Of a stretch of DNA of 27,922 nt, positions 7,275 to 14,881 are shown one piece after another. Numbering within the stretch: position 1 is the first letter of the stretch; the number at the start of each line of letters is the position of its first letter. The DNA is from an uncultured Oscillospiraceae bacterium (GTDB lineage: Bacteria; Bacillota; Clostridia; Oscillospirales; Acutalibacteraceae). The DNA lies in contig UQQZ01000030.1 of the NCBI GenBank assembly GCA_900543305.1, forward strand, positions 1-27,922. The letters are read 5' to 3'. The position numbers and the translations under genes are program-made. The notes beneath the pieces are model-generated. The model was given only the letters and a program-made list of their open reading frames with translations. It had not been told where the DNA came from and made no database searches.

Positions 7275-8153
7275 ATGATTTACGCATTGCAAAAGGGCAA
7301 GTACACGGCCCAGGTGGATTCTCTGGGCGCCCAGTTGATCTCCCTGAAAGGCCCGGACGGTTGTGAGTACCTGTGGTATGCCAAGCCCGAATATTGGCAT
7401 GAGCACGCGCCGGTTTTGTTCCCCATTGTGGGGGCTCTTCGAGAGGACAAGGTAAAAATCGGCGGAAAATGGGTTCAGATGAACCGTCACGGTTTCGCCA
7501 AGCGGACGGAGTTTGCCCTGGAATCTCAGGGAGAGGGCACCCTGTCCCTGAAGCTGGTGGCCAACGAAACCACCAAGCAGTGCTATCCCTTTGATTTTGC
7601 CCTGACCGTGACTTACACTTTGACGGAAGAAGGCTATACCACCACCTTTACCGTGGAGAATACAGGGGACAAGCCTTTGCCCTTCGTGGTGGGCGGCCAT
7701 CCCGGCTTTAATATTCCTGTGGACGAGGAAGCCTCCTTTGAGGATTATGTGATTCGGTTTGAGAAGCCGGAGACCCAGCATTGCCCTGTGATCCAGGCGG
7801 ACTCCTGCCTGATTGACACCACGCAGACCGCTTATGAAATGAAGGACCAGCAGGAGATCCCTCTGCGTCACGATTTGTTCTACAACGATGCTCTGGTGTT
7901 TGACGGCCTGGCTTCCTCCACCGTGCAGGTGGTCAACCCCAAAACCGGCAAGGGCGTGGAAATGGATTTCTCCCAGTTCCCCATGCTGGGCATTTGGTCC
8001 GCCAAAAACGACGGTCCCTATGTGTGCCTGGAGCCCTGGACCGGCTGCGCAACTCTGACCACCGAAGGGGACGATTTTGAGTCCAAGAAAGGGATGCAGC
8101 AGCTGCCCGCTGGGGAAGCCAAATCCTACGGGTTCTCGGTAAAGTTCCTGTAA
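7275..8153 (+). CDS. aldose 1-epimerase family protein (LacX/YeaD-like)
   Basis: A 292-residue galactose-mutarotase-like beta-sandwich enzyme, expected to interconvert sugar anomers. It has the conserved first His region NRHGFAKRTEF and the second as VVGGHPGFNIP, plus a late acidic region CLEPWTG that fits the catalytic Glu. The LacX-type subgroup acts on poorly known substrates, possibly phosphosugars. The start at 7275 is set by an AAGGAGGAG site; the longer frame upstream would run over the promoter. Only one base separates its stop from the next start codon. Confidence 0.9.
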   Translation: MIYALQKGKYTAQVDSLGAQLISLKGPDGCEYLWYAKPEYWHEHAPVLFPIVGALREDKVKIGGKWVQMNRHGFAKRTEFALESQGEGTLSLKLVANETTKQCYPFDFALTVTYTLTEEGYTTTFTVENTGDKPLPFVVGGHPGFNIPVDEEASFEDYVIRFEKPETQHCPVIQADSCLIDTTQTAYEMKDQQEIPLRHDLFYNDALVFDGLASSTVQVVNPKTGKGVEMDFSQFPMLGIWSAKNDGPYVCLEPWTGCATLTTEGDDFESKKGMQQLPAGEAKSYGFSVKFL

Positions 8154-8154
8154 G

Positions 8155-8475
8155 ATGGCGGATTGGAAGGAATTGCAGCGGCAGGTGTATCAGAATAAGC
8201 TGGACCATCAGTTTAACGTCACCGACGTTGCCATGGAATTTTGTCTTTTGTACGGAGAAGTGGGGGAAGCTTACCAGGCTTATTCCCGAAACCGGCCTGA
8301 CCTGGGAGAGGAATTGGCAGATGTGGCCATCTACCTACTGGGGCTGGCGGAAATTCTCCATGTCGATCTGGAGGAAGAGGTGCTGCGAAAAATGGAGATT
8401 AACCGTCACCGCCGGTATGGGGTGGTAGACGGCCAGTGGCGGCGCCTGGAGGAGGGTGAGTCCCCCGATCCGTGA
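8155..8475 (+). CDS. MazG-like nucleotide pyrophosphohydrolase
   Basis: A 106-residue all-alpha NTP pyrophosphatase. It shows the ExxE...ExxD metal-binding pattern of the MazG superfamily: E-V-G-E within LYGEVGEAYQAYSR and E-L-A-D within GEELADVAIYLLGLAE. Such small enzymes hydrolyse nucleoside triphosphates to monophosphates, often as house-cleaning of aberrant nucleotides. The start codon is one base after the stop of the epimerase gene and has no strong ribosome binding site, so translational coupling is likely. Confidence 0.85.
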   Translation: MADWKELQRQVYQNKLDHQFNVTDVAMEFCLLYGEVGEAYQAYSRNRPDLGEELADVAIYLLGLAEILHVDLEEEVLRKMEINRHRRYGVVDGQWRRLEEGESPDP

Positions 8476-8625
8476 AAGATCCCTGCCAAATTGGGACAGC
8501 GGGAGAAATCCTGCTGTCCTTGTTGTTATGAGGAAAAGCAGGGCTTCCTTGACGGGAAGAGGGCAGTTCCCTGATTGTGTCTTGCCCGGATTATCGGGCT
8601 TGGGAAGCTTGGGAGGAGAAGTGAG

Positions 8626-9792
8626 ATGTTTACGGGATTGTTGGTACTGATCTATGTTTCTTTTATCAGTTTGGGGCTGCCGGATTCCCTGTTGGGGTCC
8701 GCTTGGCCGGCCATTCACCAGGAACTGGGGGTGCCCCTTTCCTTTGGAGGGGTGGTCTCTATGATCGTATCCTGCGGGACGGTACTGTCCAGTTTGATGA
8801 GTGCCCGGATGATCCGGCGGTTGGGCACGGGCAGGGTCACTTTGATCAGCGTGGCCATGACGGCAGCGGCCCTATTGGGTTTTTCCGTGGCGCCTTCGGT
8901 GGGGTGGCTTTGTCTATTGGCTGTGCCTCTGGGGTTGGGTGCAGGCTCCGTAGACGCGGCGCTGAACAATTTTGTGGCTCTCCATTACGAGGCCAAGCAC
9001 ATGAATTGGCTTCACTGCTTTTGGGGGATCGGTGCCACGGCTGGGCCCATGGTGATGGCTCTTTGGCTGGATCGGGACAACAACTGGCAAGGCGGATACC
9101 GGACCATAGGCTTGTTCCAGACGGCCCTTGTGGTGGTGTTGCTGTTTAGCTTGCCCCTGTGGAAGAAGGTTTCCCAATCTTCTCAGGAAGCGGAGGAGGA
9201 ATCCACCGAAAGCCTGTCTCTGTGGCGTGTTTTTCAGATTCCCCAGGCCAAGACGGCCTTGTTGGGATTTTTCTGCTACTGCGGCCTGGAAACCACGGCC
9301 AACCTGTGGGCCAGCAGTTTCGCGGTGACAGGGTATGGGGTCAGCGAGCAAACGGCAGCCGGATGGAGTTCCGTATTTTTCCTGGGGATCACTCTGGGAC
9401 GGCTGTTGTCCGGGTTTGTATCTATGAAGCTTTCCAATCCCACCTTGATTCGTTTGGGGCAGTTTTTGACCTTGTGTGGCATTGTGCTGTTGCTGCTGCC
9501 TTTGTGGGTGTGGCGGATTCCCATTGGCCTGTGTCTGATCGGTGCAGGCTGTGCGCCCATCTATCCTGCCATGCTGCACCAGACGCCCCAGGTATTTGGG
9601 AAAAACCTGTCTCAGGCCATGATGGGGGTGCAGATGGCCTGTGCCTATGTGGGTTCCACTTTGATGCCGCCCTTGTTTGGCGTGATCGCGGATGTGCTGG
9701 GGATCCGGCTGTTCCCTTTGTTCTTGCTGCTGTTCCTGGGCCTGATGACCTTCAGCACCGAGCAAGTCCGCCGAAAAAAGCGGCTGGGCTGA
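8626..9792 (+). CDS. MFS transporter (sugar-permease-like)
   Basis: A 388-residue membrane protein with about 12 hydrophobic helices. Early residues FISLGLPDSLLGSAWPAIH and the A-like motif SARMIRRLGTGRV place it in the major facilitator superfamily, close to the FucP/YbjJ-like proteins seen in Clostridia. A charged central loop (about residues 183-203) separates the halves. The start at 8626 has GGAGGAG seven bases upstream; the frame is open further up but without such a site. Co-location with a sugar epimerase hints at a carbohydrate substrate, but this is inference. Confidence 0.87.
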   Translation: MFTGLLVLIYVSFISLGLPDSLLGSAWPAIHQELGVPLSFGGVVSMIVSCGTVLSSLMSARMIRRLGTGRVTLISVAMTAAALLGFSVAPSVGWLCLLAVPLGLGAGSVDAALNNFVALHYEAKHMNWLHCFWGIGATAGPMVMALWLDRDNNWQGGYRTIGLFQTALVVVLLFSLPLWKKVSQSSQEAEEESTESLSLWRVFQIPQAKTALLGFFCYCGLETTANLWASSFAVTGYGVSEQTAAGWSSVFFLGITLGRLLSGFVSMKLSNPTLIRLGQFLTLCGIVLLLLPLWVWRIPIGLCLIGAGCAPIYPAMLHQTPQVFGKNLSQAMMGVQMACAYVGSTLMPPLFGVIADVLGIRLFPLFLLLFLGLMTFSTEQVRRKKRLG

Positions 9793-9886
9793 TGGGAAAA
9801 GGGCACAGAAAAAGAATTGCCCTCTTGAAGATTCTTCCATTAGAACAGATATTTTCTAATATCCTTTTATGGTATATATAAACAAA

Positions 9887-9918
9887 AAACCTGGCAGATC
9901 ATCAGATGTGCCAGGTTT
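9887..9918 (-). terminator. intrinsic terminator downstream of spo0A
   Basis: AAACCTGGCA (9887-9896) and TGCCAGGTTT (9909-9918) form a perfect 10-bp stem with a 12-base loop. On the minus strand it exits into TTTTTTGTTT, so it mainly serves spo0A. The plus-strand exit lacks a T-run, but it may also stop MFS read-through. Confidence 0.88.
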
Positions 9919-9978
9919 CTACTAGATATTGCGTCCGTTCACAATTTTTTTACAATAAAATGGGATGATCCCTCATAA

Positions 9979-9987
9979 TTCGACAAA
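9979..9987 (-). promoter_or_regulatory. 0A-box-like sequence in the spo0A 3' region
   Basis: The minus strand reads TTTGTCGAA, a full match to the Spo0A-binding box, 32 bases after the spo0A stop and before its terminator. It is not upstream of any visible gene, so a function is doubtful. Confidence 0.3.
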
Positions 9988-10019
9988 ATAGTAACGGGAT
10001 TTATAGTATCCTTAGGTCG

Positions 10020-10784
10020 TCAGGAGGCGCTGGCCATTTGGAGACAGAGTTTGTCGGAGATCATGGCGATAAACTCACTGTTGGTAGGTTTGCCTCGGGT
10101 GTTGTGGATGGTATAGCCAAAATAGGAGTTGAGCACATCCACATCACCCCGGTCCCAAGCCACTTCAATGGCATGGCGGATTGCCCGCTCCACCCGGGAA
10201 CTGGTGGTGTTATAGCGTTTGGCCACGCTGGGGTAAAGCTGTTTTGTCACCGCGTTAATCAGTTCCGGATCCTCCACGGCCATCAAAATGGAATCCCGCA
10301 GGTAGTGGTACCCTTTGATATGGGCAGGGACGCCGATTTGATGGAGGATCTCTGTGACCTGCATGCGAAGGCTGTTGCTGGCAGGCTCGGTGTCGAAGTG
10401 TTTGCCTCGCATGGAGAGCAGGGAGAGAATCCGGTCGGCCATTTCGTTCTGATCATAGGGGGTCAGGGCAAAATAGGCAGCGCCCGCGCCGGCAATCTCC
10501 CGCTCGATCACGGGGTTGGTGTAGGAGGCGGTGACTATGTATAAAGGGTTATCCACGGAGGCGTCCTGCTTGACCGCGTGGATCACTCCCACTGCGTCAA
10601 GGCCGGGCATGAGGAATTCCATCAGGACCAGCTGGGGCTTTTCTTCCTTGATTTTTTCCAAAAGCAGCCCACTGTCCCGCTTGAGAAAAAGAGCTTTCAC
10701 CCCCCGCTGGGATAATTTCTGGATCGGTTCCCGGCCCCATTCGCCGTCTTCCGAACTAATAATTATCTTACTTTCTTTTTCCAT
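10020..10784 (-). CDS. spo0A: Spo0A-type sporulation regulator with degenerate receiver domain
   Basis: A 254-residue homologue of the master regulator of sporulation. The C-terminal effector domain (about 135-254) is well conserved, including SSRVERAIRHAIEVAWDRGD and GKPTNSEFIAMISDKL. The N-terminal receiver fold (about 5-120) is kept, but its key residues are not: the phosphoacceptor position is Glu56 (LVLMEFLMPGLD), the acidic pair DD is S11-E12, and the conserved Lys before Pro is Thr108 (FALTPYD). Thr85 is retained. Phosphorelay control as in Bacillus is therefore unlikely; Glu may mimic phospho-Asp. Start has an AGGAGG site. spoIVB lies just upstream, the usual order. Confidence 0.95.
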   Translation of the reverse strand: MEKESKIIISSEDGEWGREPIQKLSQRGVKALFLKRDSGLLLEKIKEEKPQLVLMEFLMPGLDAVGVIHAVKQDASVDNPLYIVTASYTNPVIEREIAGAGAAYFALTPYDQNEMADRILSLLSMRGKHFDTEPASNSLRMQVTEILHQIGVPAHIKGYHYLRDSILMAVEDPELINAVTKQLYPSVAKRYNTTSSRVERAIRHAIEVAWDRGDVDVLNSYFGYTIHNTRGKPTNSEFIAMISDKLCLQMASAS

Positions 10785-10818
10785 GACGAACCTCCTGGTA
10801 GTGGTTTATTGTGAAAAG

Positions 10819-10848
10819 ATTTTACCATAACCTGATACCAATTGGCAA
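10819..10848 (-). promoter_or_regulatory. sigma-A type promoter of spo0A
   Basis: Minus-strand TTGCCA (10848-10843), 18-base spacer and TAAAAT (10824-10819) with an extended TG-n. It sits 35 bases before the start. I see no sigma-H element or 0A box in the 148-base gap to spoIVB. Confidence 0.7.
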
Positions 10849-10932
10849 GTGGTTTGCTGGAAAAAACTAGAAAATTATCCTGCCGAAAAACGGCGAAAAA
10901 TGGCTTAAGACCGGGATTTTACGCCCTTCGAG

Positions 10933-12036
10933 CTACTTCGACACACTACATGTCCGGCTCTCTTCCCACATTGTCTGGGCGTAGATACCATATCCTGTTG
11001 TTGGGTCTTCCGTAAAAACATGGGTGACAGCGCCGGCCAATTTTCCCTGTTGGAAAATAGGACAGCCGCTCATGCCCTGTACAATGCCACCCGTGGCCTT
11101 CAAGAGCCTGGGGTCCGTCACCTGGACCACCAGGTTTTTTGTTGGCTGTTCCTGGTCTACAATCTGGATGATTTCCCCTTCGTACAGTTGGGGACCGGAT
11201 TCATCCAGACTGACCAGCAGCTGCACGGGACCGGTGGTCACTTCCTCTCGGGGGAGAATTTCCACAGTATCCCCGGTGGGAGGTTGATCCAAAGTGCCAT
11301 ACACTCCGGTGTCCCGGTTGGCAAGAAGAGTGCCCAGGGCTTCGTCGGAGGAAAAGTATCCCCGGAGTTGTCCGGGGCTATTTTTTTCCCCTTTGATAAT
11401 TCCGCTCAAGGTAATAGGCGCCGGTTCCCCGGACTTGAGGGCCATCACTCCGCTGGTGTCCATGTCGCAGATGCCGTGGCCCAGGCCCCCAAAGACACCG
11501 GTTTCCGGGTCGTAAAAGGTCAACGTGCCGATGCCCGCGGCGCTGTCCCGGACCCACATGCCTGTGAGAAAGGAGTCCTCCCCAAATACGGGGGTGACCT
11601 GTGTTTCAAAGATTTCCTCTCCCCGGCGTACCTGGAAGGTGATGGGTTTGCCGCCGCTTTGGCCAATATATTGGGCCAGGGCAGCGTTGTCGGGAATGTC
11701 CAGTCCGTCAGCGGTGAGCAAATAGTCTCCCGGCTGGATTCCGGCATCAGCAGCGGGACAGCAAACACCGTCTTCCGTGGACAGATCCGAGAGGGAGGCT
11801 ACGATGACACCGTCGGTAAACAGTTTGATGCCGAAGGTGGTGCCCAGGGGAATCACTTCTCCTGGGGTTTCTGAGGAAGAAACAGAGGTGGAAGCGGGAG
11901 ATTCTTCGGGCCCGGAAAATTCCTTGCCGCCGTTAAAGACAGAAGCTTCCAAAGCGGTGGGTTCTCCAGGAAGGAAGCTCAGGGAAACAAGCATGCACAG
12001 GGCAGTGGCGCCCACGCTCAAAGCGAAAATCCGCAC
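10933..12036 (-). CDS. spoIVB: SpoIVB peptidase, stage IV sporulation protein B
   Basis: A serine peptidase secreted from the forespore into the intermembrane space, where it cleaves SpoIVFA to trigger sigma-K activation. From the GTG at 12036 the protein has 367 residues: a hydrophobic N-terminal anchor (about 3-23), a Ser/Thr/Glu-rich linker, a PDZ domain (about 65-150) and the peptidase S55 domain. His187 lies in GGLGHGICDMDTSG, and Ser323 in GMSGCPIF, where the usual GMSGSP is GMSGCP. The start is uncertain: the reading frame stays open upstream with a plausible basic cytoplasmic tail, but contains no ATG, GTG or TTG with a usable ribosome binding site. Confidence 0.93.
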   Translation of the reverse strand: MRIFALSVGATALCMLVSLSFLPGEPTALEASVFNGGKEFSGPEESPASTSVSSSETPGEVIPLGTTFGIKLFTDGVIVASLSDLSTEDGVCCPAADAGIQPGDYLLTADGLDIPDNAALAQYIGQSGGKPITFQVRRGEEIFETQVTPVFGEDSFLTGMWVRDSAAGIGTLTFYDPETGVFGGLGHGICDMDTSGVMALKSGEPAPITLSGIIKGEKNSPGQLRGYFSSDEALGTLLANRDTGVYGTLDQPPTGDTVEILPREEVTTGPVQLLVSLDESGPQLYEGEIIQIVDQEQPTKNLVVQVTDPRLLKATGGIVQGMSGCPIFQQGKLAGAVTHVFTEDPTTGYGIYAQTMWEESRTCSVSK

Positions 12037-12188
12037 CCCTTTTGCAAGGGTGTGTTTGTTCCATTGTTTCCAAAATGGTTTGATAAAGATTCCATCCCTT
12101 TCGGGGGCAGGATTGCGAAAAACGTGCCAAATTCGCGCCCCTGTTTTACTGTGTCACAACCATCTGCAATTATTTTGACAATTAAAAA

Positions 12189-12215
12189 CGCTCCTGCACA
12201 AAGGAGGCAGGAGCG
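12189..12215 (-). terminator. orphan intrinsic terminator upstream of spoIVB
   Basis: CGCTCCTGC (12189-12197) and GCAGGAGCG (12207-12215) form a perfect 9-bp GC-rich stem with a nine-base loop. On the minus strand it is followed by TTTTTAAT. No minus-strand gene precedes it, so it implies a short upstream transcript or a leader. Confidence 0.75.
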
Positions 12216-12227
12216 AGAATTTTTGGT

Positions 12228-12293
12228 CTGCCGCAACGATGGAGCGTTGGCCACGGATCGGCGATTGCCGTTCCTTGCTCCATCGAAGGACAG
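12228..12293 (-). ncRNA. structured RNA candidate upstream of spoIVB
   Basis: An outer stem CGATGGAGC/GCTCCATCG (12237-12245 with 12277-12285) encloses an inner stem GGATCGGC/GCCGTTCC (12255-12262 with 12267-12274, one mismatch, GATT tetraloop). An extension CTGCC with GGACAG (12228-12232 with 12288-12293, bulged A) continues the outer helix. The asymmetric nine-versus-two-base internal loop looks like RNA rather than a protein-binding palindrome. Minus-strand orientation is preferred because the strong terminator at 12189-12215 follows. I do not recognise the family: it does not match SRP RNA, T-box, or the common riboswitch cores I know. Confidence 0.45.
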
Positions 12294-12607
12294 TATGTTA
12301 TGAAAGAAAAAGAGAGTATGTGATCGATAGAAAACGTGGTTTCATTTTCCAGCCGAAAACCGGAGGAAACTTTTGCCACATAAAAATCTTTGCCACCTTT
12401 TCTTTTAGGAAAGGATGAAGAAGCAACACCTCCTCTCGTTTCAGTGTCTACAGTTTACGGAATAATTATGAAGCCAGGTTAAGGAGTTTTTGAAGGATCT
12501 GTAAGGAATTTGTGAACAGAGCTTGAATGACAACCTTTGCAAAACTGTGCAACGTGACGAAATCCTGCGGGATTGCCATATTTTAGCGATTTAAAGCGGT
12601 ATTTTTG
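12294..12607. other. intergenic region with no convincing gene
   Basis: Part of the 635-base gap between spoIVB and the ATPase gene. On the minus strand there is an AGGAGGTG (12434-12427) only two bases before a TTG that opens a 42-codon frame ending at 12298; the spacing is too short to trust. Two direct copies of TTTGCCAC lie 17 bases apart (12372 and 12389). No tRNA, and no clear sporulation-type promoter, was recognised. Confidence 0.45.
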
Positions 12608-12636
12608 TTGAAACCCTGCCGGTTTTGTGCTATCAT
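12608..12636 (+). promoter_or_regulatory. extended -10 promoter of the CooC/MinD-like ATPase gene
   Basis: TTGAAA (12608-12613), 17-base spacer and TATCAT (12631-12636) preceded by TG-n. It lies 35 bases before the start codon. Confidence 0.78.
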
Positions 12637-12671
12637 TTGAAAATAATCCTGCTGGGAGGAAGGAGGACCTT

Positions 12672-13340
12672 ATGAATCCACAAGCCCGTATCACTGTTAT
12701 CTGCGGCCACTATGGCTGTGGGAAAACGAATCTGACCCTGAACCTGGCGCTGGATGCGGCAGAGCAGGGGGAAACCGTCACTGTGGCGGATTTGGATGTG
12801 GTAAACCCTTATTTTCGTTCCTCGGAATATGGAGGCCTGCTGGAAGCCCATGGGATTCGCCTGATCGCCCCGGTCTTTGCGGGAACTACCCTGGATACCC
12901 CCACGTTGCCCCCGGAGCTGTACTCCTTGTTTGAGCCCAGTGCCGGCCGGGTGTTTATCGACGCAGGAGGGGATGACGCAGGAGTCACCGCTTTGGGAGG
13001 GTTGCACAGCCAGCTGGAAGAATCCGGTTATGAGATGCTCTATGTGATCAACCGGTACCGGGTGCTTTCCCAGACTCCGGAGGAGGCCGTTTCCCTGTTG
13101 AGGGAAATCGAAGCAGCCAGCCGGTTGAAGGCCACGGCTTTGGTCAACAACTCCCACTTGGGAGTGGAAACTAAGCGAGACACCTTGCTGGAGGCGCTGC
13201 CTTTTGCGCAGCGGACGGCAGAGCTTACGGGACTGCCCCTGCTGTATTCCACGGCACCAGACTTTGCATTGGAGCCGGGAGAAACTCTGCCGGAAGGTTT
13301 CCGGACGGTCAAACGCCATGTGAAATTCATGTGGGAGTGA
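12672..13340 (+). CDS. CooC/MinD-like P-loop ATPase
   Basis: A 222-residue SIMIBI-class NTPase. Walker A is GHYGCGKTN (residues 12-20), and DLDVVNPYFRSSEY follows at the position where MinD/CooC proteins have their switch I Asp. FIDAGGDDAG fits Walker B. The usual second 'deviant' Lys of MinD is absent: the residue after the first Gly is His. No membrane helix is seen. The start at 12672 has GGAAGGAGG in front. It is the first gene before the 2-oxoacid:ferredoxin oxidoreductase genes, which suggests a maturation or cofactor-insertion role, but this is inferred from position only. Confidence 0.82.
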   Translation: MNPQARITVICGHYGCGKTNLTLNLALDAAEQGETVTVADLDVVNPYFRSSEYGGLLEAHGIRLIAPVFAGTTLDTPTLPPELYSLFEPSAGRVFIDAGGDDAGVTALGGLHSQLEESGYEMLYVINRYRVLSQTPEEAVSLLREIEAASRLKATALVNNSHLGVETKRDTLLEALPFAQRTAELTGLPLLYSTAPDFALEPGETLPEGFRTVKRHVKFMWE

Positions 13341-13384
13341 GATTGCCCTACCGGCAACGAATTTTAAATGGAAGACAACGATGG

Positions 13385-13413
13385 TTTACCCATTGAGTTT
13401 TACTGTATATAGT
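13385..13413 (+). promoter_or_regulatory. promoter candidate before the ferredoxin/VOR operon
   Basis: TTTACC (13385-13390), 17-base spacer and TATAGT (13408-13413), 30 bases before the ferredoxin start. It would let the oxidoreductase genes be expressed apart from the ATPase gene. Confidence 0.55.
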
Positions 13414-13443
13414 TAAAGAAATCCTTGAAGGAGGGAAAATGTT

Positions 13444-13650
13444 ATGGCAAGAATCATTGTGGATGAGAAGGTCTGCAAGGGCTGCGGCATGTGTGTACAC
13501 GCCTGCCCCCTGAAGATCATTGCTCTGGACAAGTCCCGTCTAAACGCCAAGGGATATCACCCGGCTAAATTGATGGAGCCTGAAAAGTGCGTTGGCTGCG
13601 CTTCCTGCGCCACCATGTGCCCCGATACGGCCATTACCGTAGAGCGGTAA
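13444..13650 (+). CDS. 2x[4Fe-4S] ferredoxin, delta-type subunit of 2-oxoacid:ferredoxin oxidoreductase
   Basis: A 68-residue bacterial-type ferredoxin with two complete cluster motifs: CKGCGMCVHACP (residues 11-22) and CVGCASCATMCP (49-60). Each is CxxCxxCxxxCP. As the first gene before alpha, beta and gamma subunits it should carry electrons from the thiamine centre to soluble ferredoxin. The start has AAGGAGG nine to ten bases upstream. A 129-base gap to the alpha subunit holds no terminator that I can see. Confidence 0.93.
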   Translation: MARIIVDEKVCKGCGMCVHACPLKIIALDKSRLNAKGYHPAKLMEPEKCVGCASCATMCPDTAITVER

Positions 13651-13779
13651 GAATTCTGCCGCAGTTCTTTCTAGAAAGCGGTTCCGGATTCACACCGATC
13701 AGGACGTGAGTGAACGAGAAAAACTATTGTCTGTGTCCCGGCGGACTTGTCGGGGCGCGAGAAAGGAATGAAATTACTT

Positions 13780-14826
13780 ATGAAGGTTTTGATGAAGGGC
13801 AATGAAGCCCTGGCCGAGGCTGCCATCCGCGCCGGCTGCCATCACTTCTTCGGCTACCCCATCACTCCCCAGACGGAGCTTGCGGCTTACATGTCCAAGC
13901 GTATGCCCCAGGTAAACGGCACCTATCTGCAGGCGGAGTCTGAGATTGCTGCCATCAACATGGTGCTGGGCGCTTCCGCGGCCGGCATCCGCGCCATGAC
14001 GTCTTCTTCCTCCCCTGGCATCAGCCTGAAGGGCGAGGGTATTTCCTATATGGCCGGTTCCGACCTGCCTGCTGTGATCATCAACGTGCAGCGTGGCGGC
14101 CCTGGTCTGGGCGGCATTCAGCCTTCCCAGGCGGACTACTGGCAGGCCACCAAGGCAACCGGTCACGGCGACTTCCAGATTCTGGTATTTGCCCCCTCCA
14201 CGGTCCAGGAGATGGTGGACCTGATTTCTCACGCCTTTGATACTGCCGACAAATACCGGATGCCTGCCATGGTGCTGGCCGACGGCATGCTGGGCCAAAT
14301 GATGGAGCCTGTGGAGCTGCCTGAGGAAGGCTCCGCCAAGCTGCCCGAGAAAGAATGGGCGGCTAAGGGCCACGGCGGCAAGCGCGCTCACAACATTATC
14401 AATTCCCTGTACCTGACTCCCGAGAAGCTGGAGGAACTGGTCAAAGAGCGGTTTGAGCGGTATGAAACTGTTAAGCAGACCGAGCAGATGGCTGAAGAGT
14501 ACCTGACCGAAGACGCTGACGTGGTGGTAGTGGCGTACGGTGCTTCTTCCCGTGTGGCCCGCAGCGCTGTGAACAAGGCCCGGGAAAAGGGTATCAAGGC
14601 TGGTTTGGTCCGGCCTATCACCCTGTGGCCCTTCCCCACCCAGGCTCTGAACCGTGCCGCTTCCCATGCCAAGAATTTCCTGGTAGTGGAGATGAGCATG
14701 GGTCAGATGGTGGACGACGTGAAGCTTGCCATCGAATGCAAGGTGCCCGTCCACTTCTATGGCCGTACCGGCGGTATGATTCCCACCCCGGCGGAAGTGC
14801 TGGCGCAGATCGAAGCGCTGCTGTAA
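13780..14826 (+). CDS. vorB: 2-oxoacid:ferredoxin oxidoreductase alpha subunit (VorB type)
   Basis: A 348-residue alpha subunit with the pyruvate:ferredoxin oxidoreductase N-terminal domain: KGNEALAEAAIRAGC, FGYPITPQTELAAY and the QAESEIAAINMVLGAS stretch are hallmarks. Domain II follows around residues 245-345. With the partner subunits it would oxidise a 2-oxoacid plus CoA to acyl-CoA, CO2 and reduced ferredoxin. VOR (branched-chain) is the closest label I know, but the 2-oxoglutarate type is hard to exclude. ATG at 13780 matches the family N terminus, with AAAGGA 12 bases upstream; ATG at 13768 is an alternative. Confidence 0.92.
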   Translation: MKVLMKGNEALAEAAIRAGCHHFFGYPITPQTELAAYMSKRMPQVNGTYLQAESEIAAINMVLGASAAGIRAMTSSSSPGISLKGEGISYMAGSDLPAVIINVQRGGPGLGGIQPSQADYWQATKATGHGDFQILVFAPSTVQEMVDLISHAFDTADKYRMPAMVLADGMLGQMMEPVELPEEGSAKLPEKEWAAKGHGGKRAHNIINSLYLTPEKLEELVKERFERYETVKQTEQMAEEYLTEDADVVVVAYGASSRVARSAVNKAREKGIKAGLVRPITLWPFPTQALNRAASHAKNFLVVEMSMGQMVDDVKLAIECKVPVHFYGRTGGMIPTPAEVLAQIEALL

Positions 14827-14881
14827 CGAGCGAGAGAATATAGGAGCGGGTATTTTCCCACTCCGGAAAGGCGAAACTACT

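Noticed and set aside
8476..8625. Possible promoter (TTGACG near 8550) and GCCCG/CGGGC hairpin before the MFS gene
   Set aside because: No acceptable -10 box at the right distance and no T-run after the hairpin.
12298..12426. 42-codon minus-strand frame behind AGGAGGTG
   Set aside because: The TTG start is only two bases from the Shine-Dalgarno sequence, and the peptide has no recognisable features.
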